From Lachnospiraceae bacterium (GTDB lineage Bacteria > Bacillota > Clostridia > Lachnospirales > Lachnospiraceae): a stretch of DNA of 64,000 bases. Below are positions 38,091-47,264 of the stretch, piece after piece (the stretch's first letter is position 1; each line of letters opens with the position of its first letter). Made by a program: the position numbers and the translations under genes. Location: positions 310,001-374,000 of the forward strand of contig JAFQQI010000107.1 in the NCBI GenBank assembly GCA_017411305.1, given 5' to 3'. Under the pieces are notes generated by a model. The model was not told the origin of the DNA, did no database searches, and worked only from the letters and a program-made list of their open reading frames with translations.

Positions 38091-40441
38091 GTTTCATCCT
38101 CAGCTATTTCACCATACTTTAACCCGAAAGAGCCTGTTGCAATATAAAATCTACCAAACTTTCGGCAATCTCCGTCTATGCTGTTAATATCACCGAAATG
38201 TTGCATTTCGTTATTAATTTTAACCCAGCTTTTACCGTCATCTTCCGAACGGAAGAATCCATAAAGTCCGTCAATTTCACCGGCTATGTAGAGCGCTTTG
38301 TTTTCTGCTGCATAATTTCCGCCTTCACGAAGTAATCCAAGGCCCATTGCAAACACACTTTCACCTTCTTTTGTAAGCGGAATTGCAGTTGCAGTCTTTT
38401 GGGCGATGTTAATATGAAGCTTCCATAAACCGTTTTCATAAGCAGATAAATAAAATACTCCCTCCTTACCTGCTTCTCCACGTATTTCTGTTTTATTGGC
38501 ACAGTCAATTAACCCGAATACGGTTTTGCGCTCGGGAAAACCGGAAACGTTAAGTGGCATGAAATGATTTCCTTTATCAGTACTGATATACAGTGTATAA
38601 TCATCACCAAAGCCATAAAATACGTCCGGATTGACTCTGTCAGAAAAAACTTTCATGTGAAGACTTGAATCCGAAATATCATTTCCTTCGGCATCAAATA
38701 TTATTACTTTACGGAAAGTTTTTCCGAGATTATTGCTTACAATAATTCCCTTCATAAACAAATCAATACCGTCAGCTACGCAATATACTATCGTATCTGA
38801 TTTGCTGTTTAAAGCTACCCATCCGGAATTTACATTAGGCATTTCAATCATACGAAAACGTTCATCCAGGTAATCAGAAATCCCGAAAGGCAAAGAAATT
38901 CTATCAAAGCTTTGTCCGTAATCATGGGAAATAATCAGACCGCCTTTTGTTTTCCCTTTCCAATTTCCTCTGGGAGTCACGATTACCGTTTCAGGATCTT
39001 CATCGGAAAAGTCGGCATTAATACAGGTAATATAACGATTGCCGTTTTCATCTGCAAAGGAGTTTTCACAGGGCTTGTCTAATTCCTTAAAAGCAAATCC
39101 GCCTAAATCACCTACAATATCAAGTGCTTGCACGGGACCCTTAGGCATACCGTAAATATTTAAGTGAACGGTTTCTTCGATACCCTTACAACAATCCACA
39201 AAGCTTCTTTTATCAGATGTAAAATGCTTGCTCTTAAATACACCGGTTCCGCTGTTAAACCATACTTCATCCGGATCAAAGGGATTGAATTTCACGTCAC
39301 TGAGCCAATGAATTAAACTTTCATTGCCATTATAGCAGGGCTTCATATATGGTGTCTCAAATTGCAGATTTCCCAATGATAAATCATATAATGCCGGTTC
39401 CCAGTGTTCACCGTAGTCAAAGGAAATAAACATCATATCACCTTCGTCTCTGCATAAGGTACTTGCAGCTATAAGACCGGGTTTAACAGCGCAGCTGCTT
39501 ATCCCCCCAAACCCAAAACGGTATACGCTGTTTTTGGCCACTTCATAAGCCCCTTCTTTATTCCAAAAGCAGGTAGGCGTAATATCCGTATAGCCGGTTA
39601 TTTTACCTTCTTGATCAAAGCTGTAACGGATAATCCGTCCGCCAAGAACATTGCCACAGTCACAACTGTAGCCCATTTCCGTAACATAAGCACGGTCTCC
39701 TGTATTTACCAGAGTTATGTATAAGAAAGTTCCGTCATAATCGTAGCGATGTGCTACATAGCCGCTCCATTTTGAACCTTCTATCTGAATATTTTCCGGC
39801 ATCATTAGCTTTTCAAAGGTGTATCCGAAGTCATAGGATACATACAGACTGTGTCCCCTTGTTTCTTTGGTTCCGGTAGTAACCCCGGCAGTCCCTGCAA
39901 CTACAGTTTGGCCTGTAGGTGATACCCAAACACAGGTCATACATTTTTCATTACCTGTTGCTCTCTGTTCCCAAGTTTGTCCTAAATCAGGGGAATAATA
40001 AAGTCCGTCACGCTGGCTTGCAAAATATAATCCGTTATCATTTGCCGGGTCAGTTACCATCCGATATCCGGTTCCCCTACCGTTTAAATTTCCATGTACA
40101 AAGCAGGGCATGTCTAAATGTCGAAAGCTTTTTCCATAGTCATCAGAAATACTAAGTTTTCCTTTTTTATCCTGCCGGTTAACTCCGCTCACAATTAGTA
40201 GTCGTGAAGGCTTTTTAACATCCGTACAAAGAGCAATCGGAAAAGTTTCCCTTAAATCAAACATGGTTACAGATTCGGTTAGGCTATACCACCTGTCAGT
40301 CTCGTATTCATACTTATAACTTCCACCAATATCAGTCCTTAAATACAGTATATTTTTTTCTGTAGGATGAAATAAAAATCCGGTAACATAACCGCCGCCG
40401 GGAATCTGAAGATTTTTATAATGATAAGCAACTTCTTTCAT
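38075..40441 (-). CDS. GH74-like xyloglucanase/beta-propeller glycosidase, cytoplasmic
   Basis: GH74 enzymes cleave the beta-1,4-glucan backbone of xyloglucan using two seven-bladed propellers. This 788-residue protein begins QIPGGGYVTGFLFHP. It keeps both catalytic Asp contexts: D37 in LRTDIGGSY and D445 in VGDLGGF. BNR-type Asp-box repeats (SISDDYGKSF, YYSPDLGQTW) mark the blades. Unusually for GH74 there is no signal peptide. I start at the ATG at 40441, behind AAAAGGAG; the in-frame extension to 40525 runs through a terminator hairpin. It is the first gene of the GH74-peptidase-GH42-GH2 run. Confidence 0.87.
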   Translation of the reverse strand: MKEVAYHYKNLQIPGGGYVTGFLFHPTEKNILYLRTDIGGSYKYEYETDRWYSLTESVTMFDLRETFPIALCTDVKKPSRLLIVSGVNRQDKKGKLSISDDYGKSFRHLDMPCFVHGNLNGRGTGYRMVTDPANDNGLYFASQRDGLYYSPDLGQTWEQRATGNEKCMTCVWVSPTGQTVVAGTAGVTTGTKETRGHSLYVSYDFGYTFEKLMMPENIQIEGSKWSGYVAHRYDYDGTFLYITLVNTGDRAYVTEMGYSCDCGNVLGGRIIRYSFDQEGKITGYTDITPTCFWNKEGAYEVAKNSVYRFGFGGISSCAVKPGLIAASTLCRDEGDMMFISFDYGEHWEPALYDLSLGNLQFETPYMKPCYNGNESLIHWLSDVKFNPFDPDEVWFNSGTGVFKSKHFTSDKRSFVDCCKGIEETVHLNIYGMPKGPVQALDIVGDLGGFAFKELDKPCENSFADENGNRYITCINADFSDEDPETVIVTPRGNWKGKTKGGLIISHDYGQSFDRISLPFGISDYLDERFRMIEMPNVNSGWVALNSKSDTIVYCVADGIDLFMKGIIVSNNLGKTFRKVIIFDAEGNDISDSSLHMKVFSDRVNPDVFYGFGDDYTLYISTDKGNHFMPLNVSGFPERKTVFGLIDCANKTEIRGEAGKEGVFYLSAYENGLWKLHINIAQKTATAIPLTKEGESVFAMGLGLLREGGNYAAENKALYIAGEIDGLYGFFRSEDDGKSWVKINNEMQHFGDINSIDGDCRKFGRFYIATGSFGLKYGEIAEDETCNTN

Positions 40442-40469
40442 ACCTATCTCCTTTTGTTTATATAAGTAA

Positions 40470-40496
40470 CGCTCCCGAAGGTAACCTTCGGAAGCG
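40470..40496 (-). terminator. Hairpin after tyrS
   Basis: A 12-bp stem with one mismatch (40470-40481 with 40485-40496) and a 3-base loop lies between tyrS and the GH74 gene. The following T run is poor. A smaller hairpin (about 40511-40525) lies nearer the tyrS stop, so termination may be shared. Confidence 0.6.
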
Positions 40497-40542
40497 CAAC
40501 TGAATTCCAAATGTGCTTCGCACATATTATATCATTTTTTTA

Positions 40543-41766
40543 TTACTTAAGCACTACTTTACGGAAATTCTTTTTACCACGTTTTACAACAATACCGTCT
40601 CCTGCAAAGATATCCTTTGCAAATGCAGCTTTGATATCAGTTACTTTATCATTACCTACGGTAACACCGCCCTGCTCAATGGCACGTCTTCCTTCAGAAC
40701 GGGAAGCTACCAAACCGGATTTGCAAAGTACACTGATTAAATCAATGCTTCCTTCTGAAAAATCTTCTTCTGTCAGTTCTGCAGTGGGCATATCAGCCGC
40801 TACACCGGCACTGAACAAAGCTCTTGCACTTTCCTGTGCTTTTGCTGCTTCTTCTTCACCATGTACTAATTTGGTAAGCTCATAAGCTAGGATTTCTTTT
40901 GCCTGATTTAACTGGCTTCCTTCCCATGAATCCATCTTTTCGATTTCTTCTAACGGAAGGAATGTCAGCATACGGATACATTTCAAAACATCAGCATCTG
41001 CTACGTTTCTCCAGTACTGGTAGAACTCAAAAGGAGTGGTCTTGTTAGGATCAAGCCATACCGCACCTTTCTGTGTCTTACCCATCTTCTTTCCTTCAGA
41101 GTTAAGAAGTAATGTAATGGTCATTGCGTAAGCATCTTTACCTAATTTACGTCTGATTAATTCAGTGCCGCCGAGCATGTTACTCCACTGGTCATCACCG
41201 CCAAACTGCATATTACAGCCGTATTTCTGGAACAACTCATAAAAGTCGTAGCTCTGCATAATCATGTAGTTAAATTCGAGAAAACTTAATCCCTTTTCCA
41301 TTCTCTGTTTGTAGCATTCTGCACGAAGCATATTATTAACGGAGAAATGAGGACCAACTTCTCTTAAAAATTCAATATAATTCTTTCCAAGAAGCCAATC
41401 AGCATTATTTACCATTAATGCCTTACCATCGGAAAAATCAATAAACTTACTCATCTGCTCTTTAAAGCAATCGCAGTTATGCTGAATCGTTTCAACAGTC
41501 ATCATAGAACGCATATCTGTTCTTCCGGAAGGGTCACCAATCATTGCTGTACCGCCACCAATTAAAGCAATGGGCTTGTTTCCGGCCATTTGTAAACGTT
41601 TCATTAAACAAAGTGCCATAAAGTGTCCTACATGAAGGGAATCTGCTGTAGGGTCAAAACCAATATAAAAGGTTGCCTTTCCGTTGTTAATTAATTCTTT
41701 AATTTCTTCTTCGTCAGTGAGCTGTGCAAGAAGCCCTCTGGCTTTCAATTCGTCAAAAATTGTCAT
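40543..41766 (-). CDS. tyrS: Tyrosine--tRNA ligase
   Basis: Charges tRNA-Tyr in the cytoplasm. The 407-residue class I synthetase has the HIGH-like motif [11 protein letters not shown], the KMSKS-like motif KKMGKTQKG, and a C-terminal S4 RNA-binding domain (about 340-400). AAAGGAGGAG precedes the ATG at 41766. Expression is controlled by the T-box leader upstream, which reads uncharged tRNA-Tyr. Confidence 0.97.
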   Translation of the reverse strand: MTIFDELKARGLLAQLTDEEEIKELINNGKATFYIGFDPTADSLHVGHFMALCLMKRLQMAGNKPIALIGGGTAMIGDPSGRTDMRSMMTVETIQHNCDCFKEQMSKFIDFSDGKALMVNNADWLLGKNYIEFLREVGPHFSVNNMLRAECYKQRMEKGLSFLEFNYMIMQSYDFYELFQKYGCNMQFGGDDQWSNMLGGTELIRRKLGKDAYAMTITLLLNSEGKKMGKTQKGAVWLDPNKTTPFEFYQYWRNVADADVLKCIRMLTFLPLEEIEKMDSWEGSQLNQAKEILAYELTKLVHGEEEAAKAQESARALFSAGVAADMPTAELTEEDFSEGSIDLISVLCKSGLVASRSEGRRAIEQGGVTVGNDKVTDIKAAFAKDIFAGDGIVVKRGKKNFRKVVLK

Positions 41767-41796
41767 CGTTTTCTCCTCCTTTTTCTATTCTGTAAA

Positions 41797-42072
41797 AAAT
41801 AAAAAACCCGTCCTTATCAAAAGGACGAGTTATTACTCGTGTTACCACCTAATGTTCCTATAAAGCTCACACTTTATAGCTTAGTAAGTATCAATATACT
41901 ATGGCTGATATCGGTGCCTGCCGGTAAAGCCTACTGAAAATCAAATTGTTCGGTTTACTGCTCCGAGATGTACTTCCCTCCATCTTTCTTGCGCCTCTCA
42001 CCAACCGGCAACTCTCTGTCAGCATTTTAATAAAGGTACTCTTCTCATCATTGCTTTATCATCTTTTTAATT
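41797..42072 (-). ncRNA. Tyrosine T-box riboswitch leader of tyrS
   Basis: A 276-base leader with the T-box layout. Stem I contains the AGAGAG and GGTGAGAGG-type apical elements. The specifier loop has GAAGTACATC, giving the tyrosine codon UAC at 41970-41972. The conserved T-box sequence AGGTGGTAACACG is at about 41838-41850. The terminator stem (41804-41831) ends in a six-T run at about 41800. Uncharged tRNA-Tyr should pair with UAC and with GGUG/UGGU bases to favour the antiterminator and allow tyrS transcription. This fills the 344-base gap between tyrS and the VWA gene. Confidence 0.92.
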
Positions 42073-42078
42073 GTCATC

Positions 42079-42107
42079 ATTATACATAGCTTAAAAATCT
42101 TTGTCAA
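42079..42107 (-). promoter_or_regulatory. Consensus sigma-A promoter of tyrS
   Basis: On the minus strand TTGACA (42102-42107) and TATAAT (42079-42084), both perfect, are separated by 17 bases directly upstream of the T-box leader. The -35 lies 4 bases past the VWA stop, so no terminator separates the preceding operon. Confidence 0.92.
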
Positions 42108-42110
42108 TAA

Positions 42111-43319
42111 CTATTTGTTGCTAATCAGCTTCATCATCGCTTGATTCAGTCCATCTACTGTCAGCTTATACATGGGAAACATAGCTTTTACCGCAGTTTC
42201 GGCTTCTCTCCATGGTGCATGACTGGGTGCCATTTTGGGATTCAGCCAAACGATCTTTTTGTAGTGGCGTTTCATGAGTTGAAGCCATTCGTAACCGGAA
42301 AGCCCACCATTAGGACCTCTGTAATTTCCTGTGGTGGAATAAAGTTCCTCAGGTGCCATTGCAGCATCACCTACAATAATAACTTTATAATCACTGTCAA
42401 GATTCCGGAACATCCATTCTGTATCAATCCATTCTCCGTTTTCGCATTCGGGTGTTTTGTACAGTTTGGAATAAATACAGTTATGGAAATAATATACCTT
42501 AACATCCTTATAATGGTTGGATTTATTAACTGACTGGAACAAATCATTCAGCAGGGAGCTGTAGGGAATCATGGTTCCGCCGGAATCCATTAATAGAAGA
42601 AGCTTCACTGCATTTTTTCTGGGACGTTCCATCACAATTTGTAAGCAGCCGCCATTGTTACAGGTCTTATCTACGGTTCCGTTAATATCAAGCTCCGTTT
42701 TTGGTATATCCAGTTTAGTAGAAAATTGACGTAACTTACGAAGTGCTAATTGGAATTGTCTGTTCTCAAGCACTCTGTCATCACGAAAATCACGGTATTT
42801 ACGGGCACCGATAACCTGAAAGGCACTCTGGTAACCGGTCTGTCCGCCTACACGGATTCCTCCCATATTACCACCCGCATTACCAAAAGAGGTTTTACCC
42901 ATACTTCCGATCCAAAAACTTCCGCCATTATGTTCGCTGTCCTGATCTCTTAAACGCTCCTTAAACTTAGCTTCTACTTCGTCTTTATCAAGATCTGTAA
43001 AAATACCGTCCTGCTCATTCATTCGGAATCGGTCTTCCTCGTCAACCATATCAATCAGCTCTGATTTATCAAGCCAACGCAGCATATTTTTGGAAATTTC
43101 ATTTTCAGACTGCACCCCTTTAAAGACTTCTTCAAAAGCCATATCAAATTTATCAAAATCTGTTTCACTTTTTACCAGTATCATTCTGGCTAAATAATAA
43201 AACTCTGTAAGACTGCTTCCTGCAAGACCTTTCTCCAAAGCTTCCTGCAGCGCAAGCCACTCAGTTAAGGCAATGCGAAGTCCTTTTGCCCTACATGTGT
43301 AAAAGAACCTGGTAAACAT
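42111..43319 (-). CDS. VWA domain (CoxE-like) protein paired with MoxR ATPase
   Basis: A 402-residue protein. The N-terminal helical region (about 1-110) is followed by a Gly-rich linker (GNAGGNMGGIRVGGQTG) and a von Willebrand factor A domain (about 225-395). Its metal-site motif is altered, LLLLMDSGGTM (DxGxT instead of DxSxS), as in CoxE-type partners of MoxR ATPases. Such pairs act as chaperones that insert metals or assemble complexes. It follows moxR by 21 bases as the last gene of the eight-gene operon from DUF512. No client is evident apart from the two membrane proteins just upstream. Confidence 0.88.
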   Translation of the reverse strand: MFTRFFYTCRAKGLRIALTEWLALQEALEKGLAGSSLTEFYYLARMILVKSETDFDKFDMAFEEVFKGVQSENEISKNMLRWLDKSELIDMVDEEDRFRMNEQDGIFTDLDKDEVEAKFKERLRDQDSEHNGGSFWIGSMGKTSFGNAGGNMGGIRVGGQTGYQSAFQVIGARKYRDFRDDRVLENRQFQLALRKLRQFSTKLDIPKTELDINGTVDKTCNNGGCLQIVMERPRKNAVKLLLLMDSGGTMIPYSSLLNDLFQSVNKSNHYKDVKVYYFHNCIYSKLYKTPECENGEWIDTEWMFRNLDSDYKVIIVGDAAMAPEELYSTTGNYRGPNGGLSGYEWLQLMKRHYKKIVWLNPKMAPSHAPWREAETAVKAMFPMYKLTVDGLNQAMMKLISNK

Positions 43320-43340
43320 GCCGGTACCATTCCTTTCTGT

Positions 43341-44150
43341 TTAGTTCAGTCTTTGCTTTAAACCTTCCAAATCTTCGTCTTTCTTAACAATCACACCTAC
43401 AAAAGGAAGCTCAGATTTAATCTTTTCTGCAGAAATACCGCCGATTTGAAGTGCATTAATCCAGTCTATTAATTCAGATGTACTTGGCTTCTTACGAATG
43501 TCCTTCAAAGAACGAATCCGGTAAAAGACATCCATAGCATTTTTGAGTAGATTAGCTTCTACATCAGGATGATGGGTTTTTACAATTTCTTCCATTAATA
43601 CTTCATCCGGGAAATCTATATAATGAAAAATACATCTCCTTAAAAAAGCATCAGGAAGCTCTTTTTCCGCATTAGAAGTAATGATTACAATGGGACGTTG
43701 TTTTGCCTTTACAGTTCGTTTTGTTTCATGAATATAGAATTCCATCTGATCAAGCTCCCAAAGAAGGTCATTGGGAAACTCAAGGTCGGCTTTATCGATT
43801 TCATCAATTAATAAAATAACCTGTTCATCGCTGTCAAAAGCTTCACCAAGTTTTCCAAGCTTAATATATCTAGAAATATCATCAACACCTTCTTCTCCAA
43901 ACTGTCCGTCATACAATCTCTGGATTGTATCATACATGTATAGACCATCCTGGGCTTTTGTGGTGGATTTAATATTCCAGATAATCAATTTTTTACCAAG
44001 AGATTTTGCTACTGCCTGGGCCAGCATGGTCTTACCGGTGCCCGGTTCCCCTTTAATTAAAAGAGGCTTCTTTAAAGCAATGGCAACATTAACACTTGCC
44101 ATAAGCTGCTCTGAAGCTACATATTCCTGTGTACTTCCAAACTGCTGCAT
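43341..44150 (-). CDS. MoxR-family AAA+ ATPase
   Basis: A 269-residue AAA+ protein of the MoxR/CoxD type: Walker A GEPGTGKTM (about 36-44), Walker B LLIDEIDKAD, sensor 1 ITSNAEK and the arginine-finger-like FLRRCIF. It probably forms hexameric rings and works with the adjacent VWA protein to remodel or activate a client. It lies 16 bases after a single-pass membrane protein gene and 21 before the VWA gene. Confidence 0.92.
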   Translation of the reverse strand: MQQFGSTQEYVASEQLMASVNVAIALKKPLLIKGEPGTGKTMLAQAVAKSLGKKLIIWNIKSTTKAQDGLYMYDTIQRLYDGQFGEEGVDDISRYIKLGKLGEAFDSDEQVILLIDEIDKADLEFPNDLLWELDQMEFYIHETKRTVKAKQRPIVIITSNAEKELPDAFLRRCIFHYIDFPDEVLMEEIVKTHHPDVEANLLKNAMDVFYRIRSLKDIRKKPSTSELIDWINALQIGGISAEKIKSELPFVGVIVKKDEDLEGLKQRLN

Positions 44151-44166
44151 AAATTTTTCCTCCTAT

Positions 44167-44658
44167 TTATAAGTCAATCGCTATTATCTGTTCCTTATCA
44201 GTTCTGTAATTGTGATAGGTTACTAAAAATCCGTGACATCCATCTTCAATACAAAGAACCTTAGTACAGGTTGCTTCTTTTCCTGCCGGAATACAATTTG
44301 TTTCATCAAATCCAAAAATTTCTTCCTTGATTGGTAAAACACTGTAGTGTTTACTATCGTTATCATCATAGGCAGAACTGTCATAATGAAGAAGCACAGT
44401 ATTTGTATCATAATTATAATTACTGTTATTTTCTATCATCAGATTAAGCTGATAATAGGAATAGCCCTCTTCGGACTCTCCGTTATATTCATTACCCAGA
44501 TATGCTATTTCTGCTGTGGTAATAACAGGGTCCGTATTTCCCATTGCTTCATATTTCAGATAATCTGTTTCACTGAACAGAATCGCAAAAGACAATAGAG
44601 AAATAAATATGCTGATAATTGCAACAAAAACAGTGATGATTATTTTAACTGCTCTCAT
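44167..44658 (-). CDS. Membrane-anchored protein of unknown function (163 residues)
   Basis: One N-terminal transmembrane segment (about 7-29) precedes an extracytoplasmic, beta-rich domain with Tyr/Asn-rich strands (YYQLNLMIENNSNYNYDT). Three late cysteines (CIPAGKEATCTKV and CIEDGC) could form disulfides or hold a ligand. I do not recognise a family. Its ATG overlaps the previous gene's stop by 4 bases, and MoxR follows after 16 bases. The shared layout with its neighbour (one helix, external beta domain) suggests they act together at the cell surface. Confidence 0.75.
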   Translation of the reverse strand: MRAVKIIITVFVAIISIFISLLSFAILFSETDYLKYEAMGNTDPVITTAEIAYLGNEYNGESEEGYSYYQLNLMIENNSNYNYDTNTVLLHYDSSAYDDNDSKHYSVLPIKEEIFGFDETNCIPAGKEATCTKVLCIEDGCHGFLVTYHNYRTDKEQIIAIDL

Positions 44659-45542
44659 TTATTTGCCTCCTTTTCGCCTTCTGTAATCGGAAAAGAAACA
44701 TAATAAACAGTTTCAATTACATCAATATAGTTTTCTTTCACTGTCTTTGGCATATATAAAGTTACTTCCTGAATTTGAGACGGTACGAAAAAGAACAAAT
44801 ACCCCTCATCATCTATGCCGTTTCCTAATCCATAGCTTCCTAAAATTTCTTCTCTTTGAAAACCTTTACTTGATGCATAAGGATAAATGACATCCTGTCT
44901 GGGCATTTTTTGATAATAGGGTTTATCATCTAAAACATATCCCAAATAAATTTCTTGAAGTATGTTAGCTCCGTAAATATATTCTGTGCTGTTTACTTCA
45001 ATATAAATTCCGATTAACTTCATATTTTTAGGAAAACCGGTAAAATTCTCTTCGCTGACATAGGAAACCGCTTCTCCTGCTAATGATATTTCATTATTGG
45101 AATCATATGAGAAAGTATTATCTACTTCAGTTTCTGTATAACTCACCTGATTTACTGTATGAATAGCAGTTTTCTTTGCAAGGGAATACTTTGCAAACGC
45201 CCCTACAATACTGAGAATTGCAATGGTAATAAAGGATAAGCAGATGATTGTATGTATATGAATTTTCTTTTTAGGTTTCTCAAGTACTTGTCCGTTTAAT
45301 ATGGTAGCATTAACAGGTTGTTGCACCTGTTTGGTTTCATAGGTATTAAAGTGTGTATCACGATTCAAATAAGGATTTACGGGCTCTTCCCACAAATCAA
45401 CATCTTCATTCTTATTCGTAATATCTTCGCCTTTTTTCTCATATGAATTTGTATCACTTTTAAGCCAGTCATCAGAAGCTACCGGCTTACTCCAAAAATC
45501 ATCATTCGTTTCCCAAAACTTATCATTATTATTTTCAGACAT
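44655..45542 (-). CDS. Membrane-anchored protein of unknown function (295 residues)
   Basis: An N-terminal cytoplasmic segment (about 1-95) carries repeated acidic-aromatic motifs (NDKFWETNDDFW, SDDWLKSD, DVDLWEEP), then a basic stretch. One transmembrane helix (about 97-117) and an external beta-rich domain (about 125-295) follow. The Trp/Asp repeats look like short docking motifs for a cytoplasmic partner. No family is recognised. It lies 7 bases after gpsA and overlaps the next gene by 4, so it belongs to the plsY-gpsA transcript. Confidence 0.75.
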   Translation of the reverse strand: MSENNNDKFWETNDDFWSKPVASDDWLKSDTNSYEKKGEDITNKNEDVDLWEEPVNPYLNRDTHFNTYETKQVQQPVNATILNGQVLEKPKKKIHIHTIICLSFITIAILSIVGAFAKYSLAKKTAIHTVNQVSYTETEVDNTFSYDSNNEISLAGEAVSYVSEENFTGFPKNMKLIGIYIEVNSTEYIYGANILQEIYLGYVLDDKPYYQKMPRQDVIYPYASSKGFQREEILGSYGLGNGIDDEGYLFFFVPSQIQEVTLYMPKTVKENYIDVIETVYYVSFPITEGEKEANK

Positions 45543-45549
45543 ACTTTTC

Positions 45550-46587
45550 CTACCAATCAGTTACAGATGTATTCTCTCCTAACTGTCTTAAATCTATGTT
45601 TTCAATTTTTTTATCACGCAGCATCAGTTCTTTTACTGCCTCTGATGCAGGCATGTTTTCAAACAAAACTTTATTAACATGCTCTACAATAGGCATGCTG
45701 ACATTATATTTATTTGCAAGTGCATAACCTGCTTTGGCAGAATAAACCCCTTCTACTACCATCTTTACTTCTGACATGGCTTCTTCCATAGAAGCGCCCT
45801 TACCGATTAAAATACCGGCTCTTCTGTTTCTGGAATGCATGGAAGCACAAGTTACAATTAAATCACCGATACCTGTAAGCCCGCAAAAGGTTTCAATTCT
45901 ACAACCCATTTTCACACCGAGTCTTGCAATTTCTGCAATTCCTCTGGTAATCAAAGCTGCTTTGGTATTATCTCCGTAGCCGAGTCCGTCTGCAATTCCT
46001 GCAGCCAGAGCTACTACATTTTTTAGCGCTGCTCCAAGCTCAATACCAAGCACGTCAGAACTGATATAAACACGGAACACTTCATTCATAAATAAATTTT
46101 GCAAATATTCTGCTGTTTCTTTCTTTTTAGAACCTACAACGATTGTAGTCGGAATACCTCGTCCCACTTCTTCCGCATGGGAAGGACCGGAAAGAACCGC
46201 AACATCTGCCTGAGGAATTTCCTCTTCAATGATTTCAGAAAGGGTCATTAGTGTTGCTTCTTCAATTCCTTTGGCAACATTTACAATTTTTTGACCTTCC
46301 TCAACAAAAGGCTTCATAAGTGCAGAAGTGCTTCTGGTAAAAGGAGAAGGTACTGCCAAAACAAGTACATCCATTCCTTCCACTGCCTCGTTTAACTCAG
46401 TTGTAAAAATCATATCTTCTGCCAGTTTTACTCCCGGAAGCTTATCCTTCTGCTCATGGGTTTCCTTTAACATGGTGATTTCATCCGGTAATGCTGACCA
46501 TATAGTTATCTCATTGCCGTTTTTGTGTAATAAAACTGCTAACGCAATCCCCCAACTTCCGGCGCCGATAATTCCTATTTTTGCCAT
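45550..46587 (-). CDS. gpsA: Glycerol-3-phosphate dehydrogenase [NAD(P)+]
   Basis: Reduces dihydroxyacetone phosphate to sn-glycerol-3-phosphate for phospholipid synthesis. The 345-residue protein has the N-terminal Rossmann motif GAGSWGIALA, the catalytic Lys in the ALKNVVALAAG segment and GDNTKAALITRG. It lies 25 bases after plsY, which uses its product. Confidence 0.97.
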   Translation of the reverse strand: MAKIGIIGAGSWGIALAVLLHKNGNEITIWSALPDEITMLKETHEQKDKLPGVKLAEDMIFTTELNEAVEGMDVLVLAVPSPFTRSTSALMKPFVEEGQKIVNVAKGIEEATLMTLSEIIEEEIPQADVAVLSGPSHAEEVGRGIPTTIVVGSKKKETAEYLQNLFMNEVFRVYISSDVLGIELGAALKNVVALAAGIADGLGYGDNTKAALITRGIAEIARLGVKMGCRIETFCGLTGIGDLIVTCASMHSRNRRAGILIGKGASMEEAMSEVKMVVEGVYSAKAGYALANKYNVSMPIVEHVNKVLFENMPASEAVKELMLRDKKIENIDLRQLGENTSVTDW

Positions 46588-46612
46588 AATTGATTCCTTC
46601 CTTTATTTTTGA

Positions 46613-47263
46613 TTAATCTACTTTATTTTTTTTGAATAAATATGTTTTTCGTTCATTTCCTTTTAAAAGACGACCGATATTTTCTCTGTGTTTATAATAA
46701 GCCATTATAGTTAAAAATGCTGTAATCACGTACATTTCATTTAAAACAGCTTGTGGTGAACCGAATACACCAAGTTGACCGCAAATCACCATTTCAATCA
46801 TAAGTCCGGCATAAACAAGCAGAGAACCTAATGATACATAATGCGTTGTCAGAAAAATGCCAAAAAATAAAATCACGCCCATGGGAATAAAAAATGGATG
46901 AAAAGCAAGAATCAAACCTGCTGTGGCCGCAATTCCTTTACCTCCGCGGAAATTTAAATAAAAAGGAAAATTGTGTCCTAAAATAGCACCTGCCGCACCA
47001 TACAGCCTCAATAAATATGCTTTTTCAGGATTGGCAGCACCGAAAATTGCACTGCATACTACCATTGCAAGAATACATTTTAACACATCACCGGCAAAAA
47101 CAATCAGTCCGGCTTTTGTTCCGAGAACACGAAGAGCATTGGTTGTTCCGGCATTTCCGCTTCCATGGTCTCTGATGTCAATTCCATGCATTTTGCCATA
47201 GATAAATGCGGTTTGAAACAAACCAAATACATAACCGATTACGATACATATAATACGTTCCAC
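46613..47263 (-). CDS. plsY: Glycerol-3-phosphate acyltransferase PlsY
   Basis: Transfers an acyl group from acyl-phosphate to glycerol-3-phosphate, the first step of phospholipid synthesis, in the cytoplasmic membrane. The 216-residue protein has several hydrophobic segments and the family motifs GSGNAGTTNALR, GHNFPFYLNFRGGKG and a late Ala/Gly-rich loop. It starts 1 base after der and precedes gpsA. Confidence 0.96.
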   Translation of the reverse strand: MERIICIVIGYVFGLFQTAFIYGKMHGIDIRDHGSGNAGTTNALRVLGTKAGLIVFAGDVLKCILAMVVCSAIFGAANPEKAYLLRLYGAAGAILGHNFPFYLNFRGGKGIAATAGLILAFHPFFIPMGVILFFGIFLTTHYVSLGSLLVYAGLMIEMVICGQLGVFGSPQAVLNEMYVITAFLTIMAYYKHRENIGRLLKGNERKTYLFKKNKVD

Positions 47264-47264
47264 T

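Noticed and set aside
40442-40525. 28-residue N-terminal extension of the GH74 protein
   Set aside because: It translates through the tyrS-side terminator hairpin and lacks a ribosome site, whereas the ATG at 40441 has AAAAGGAG at the right distance.
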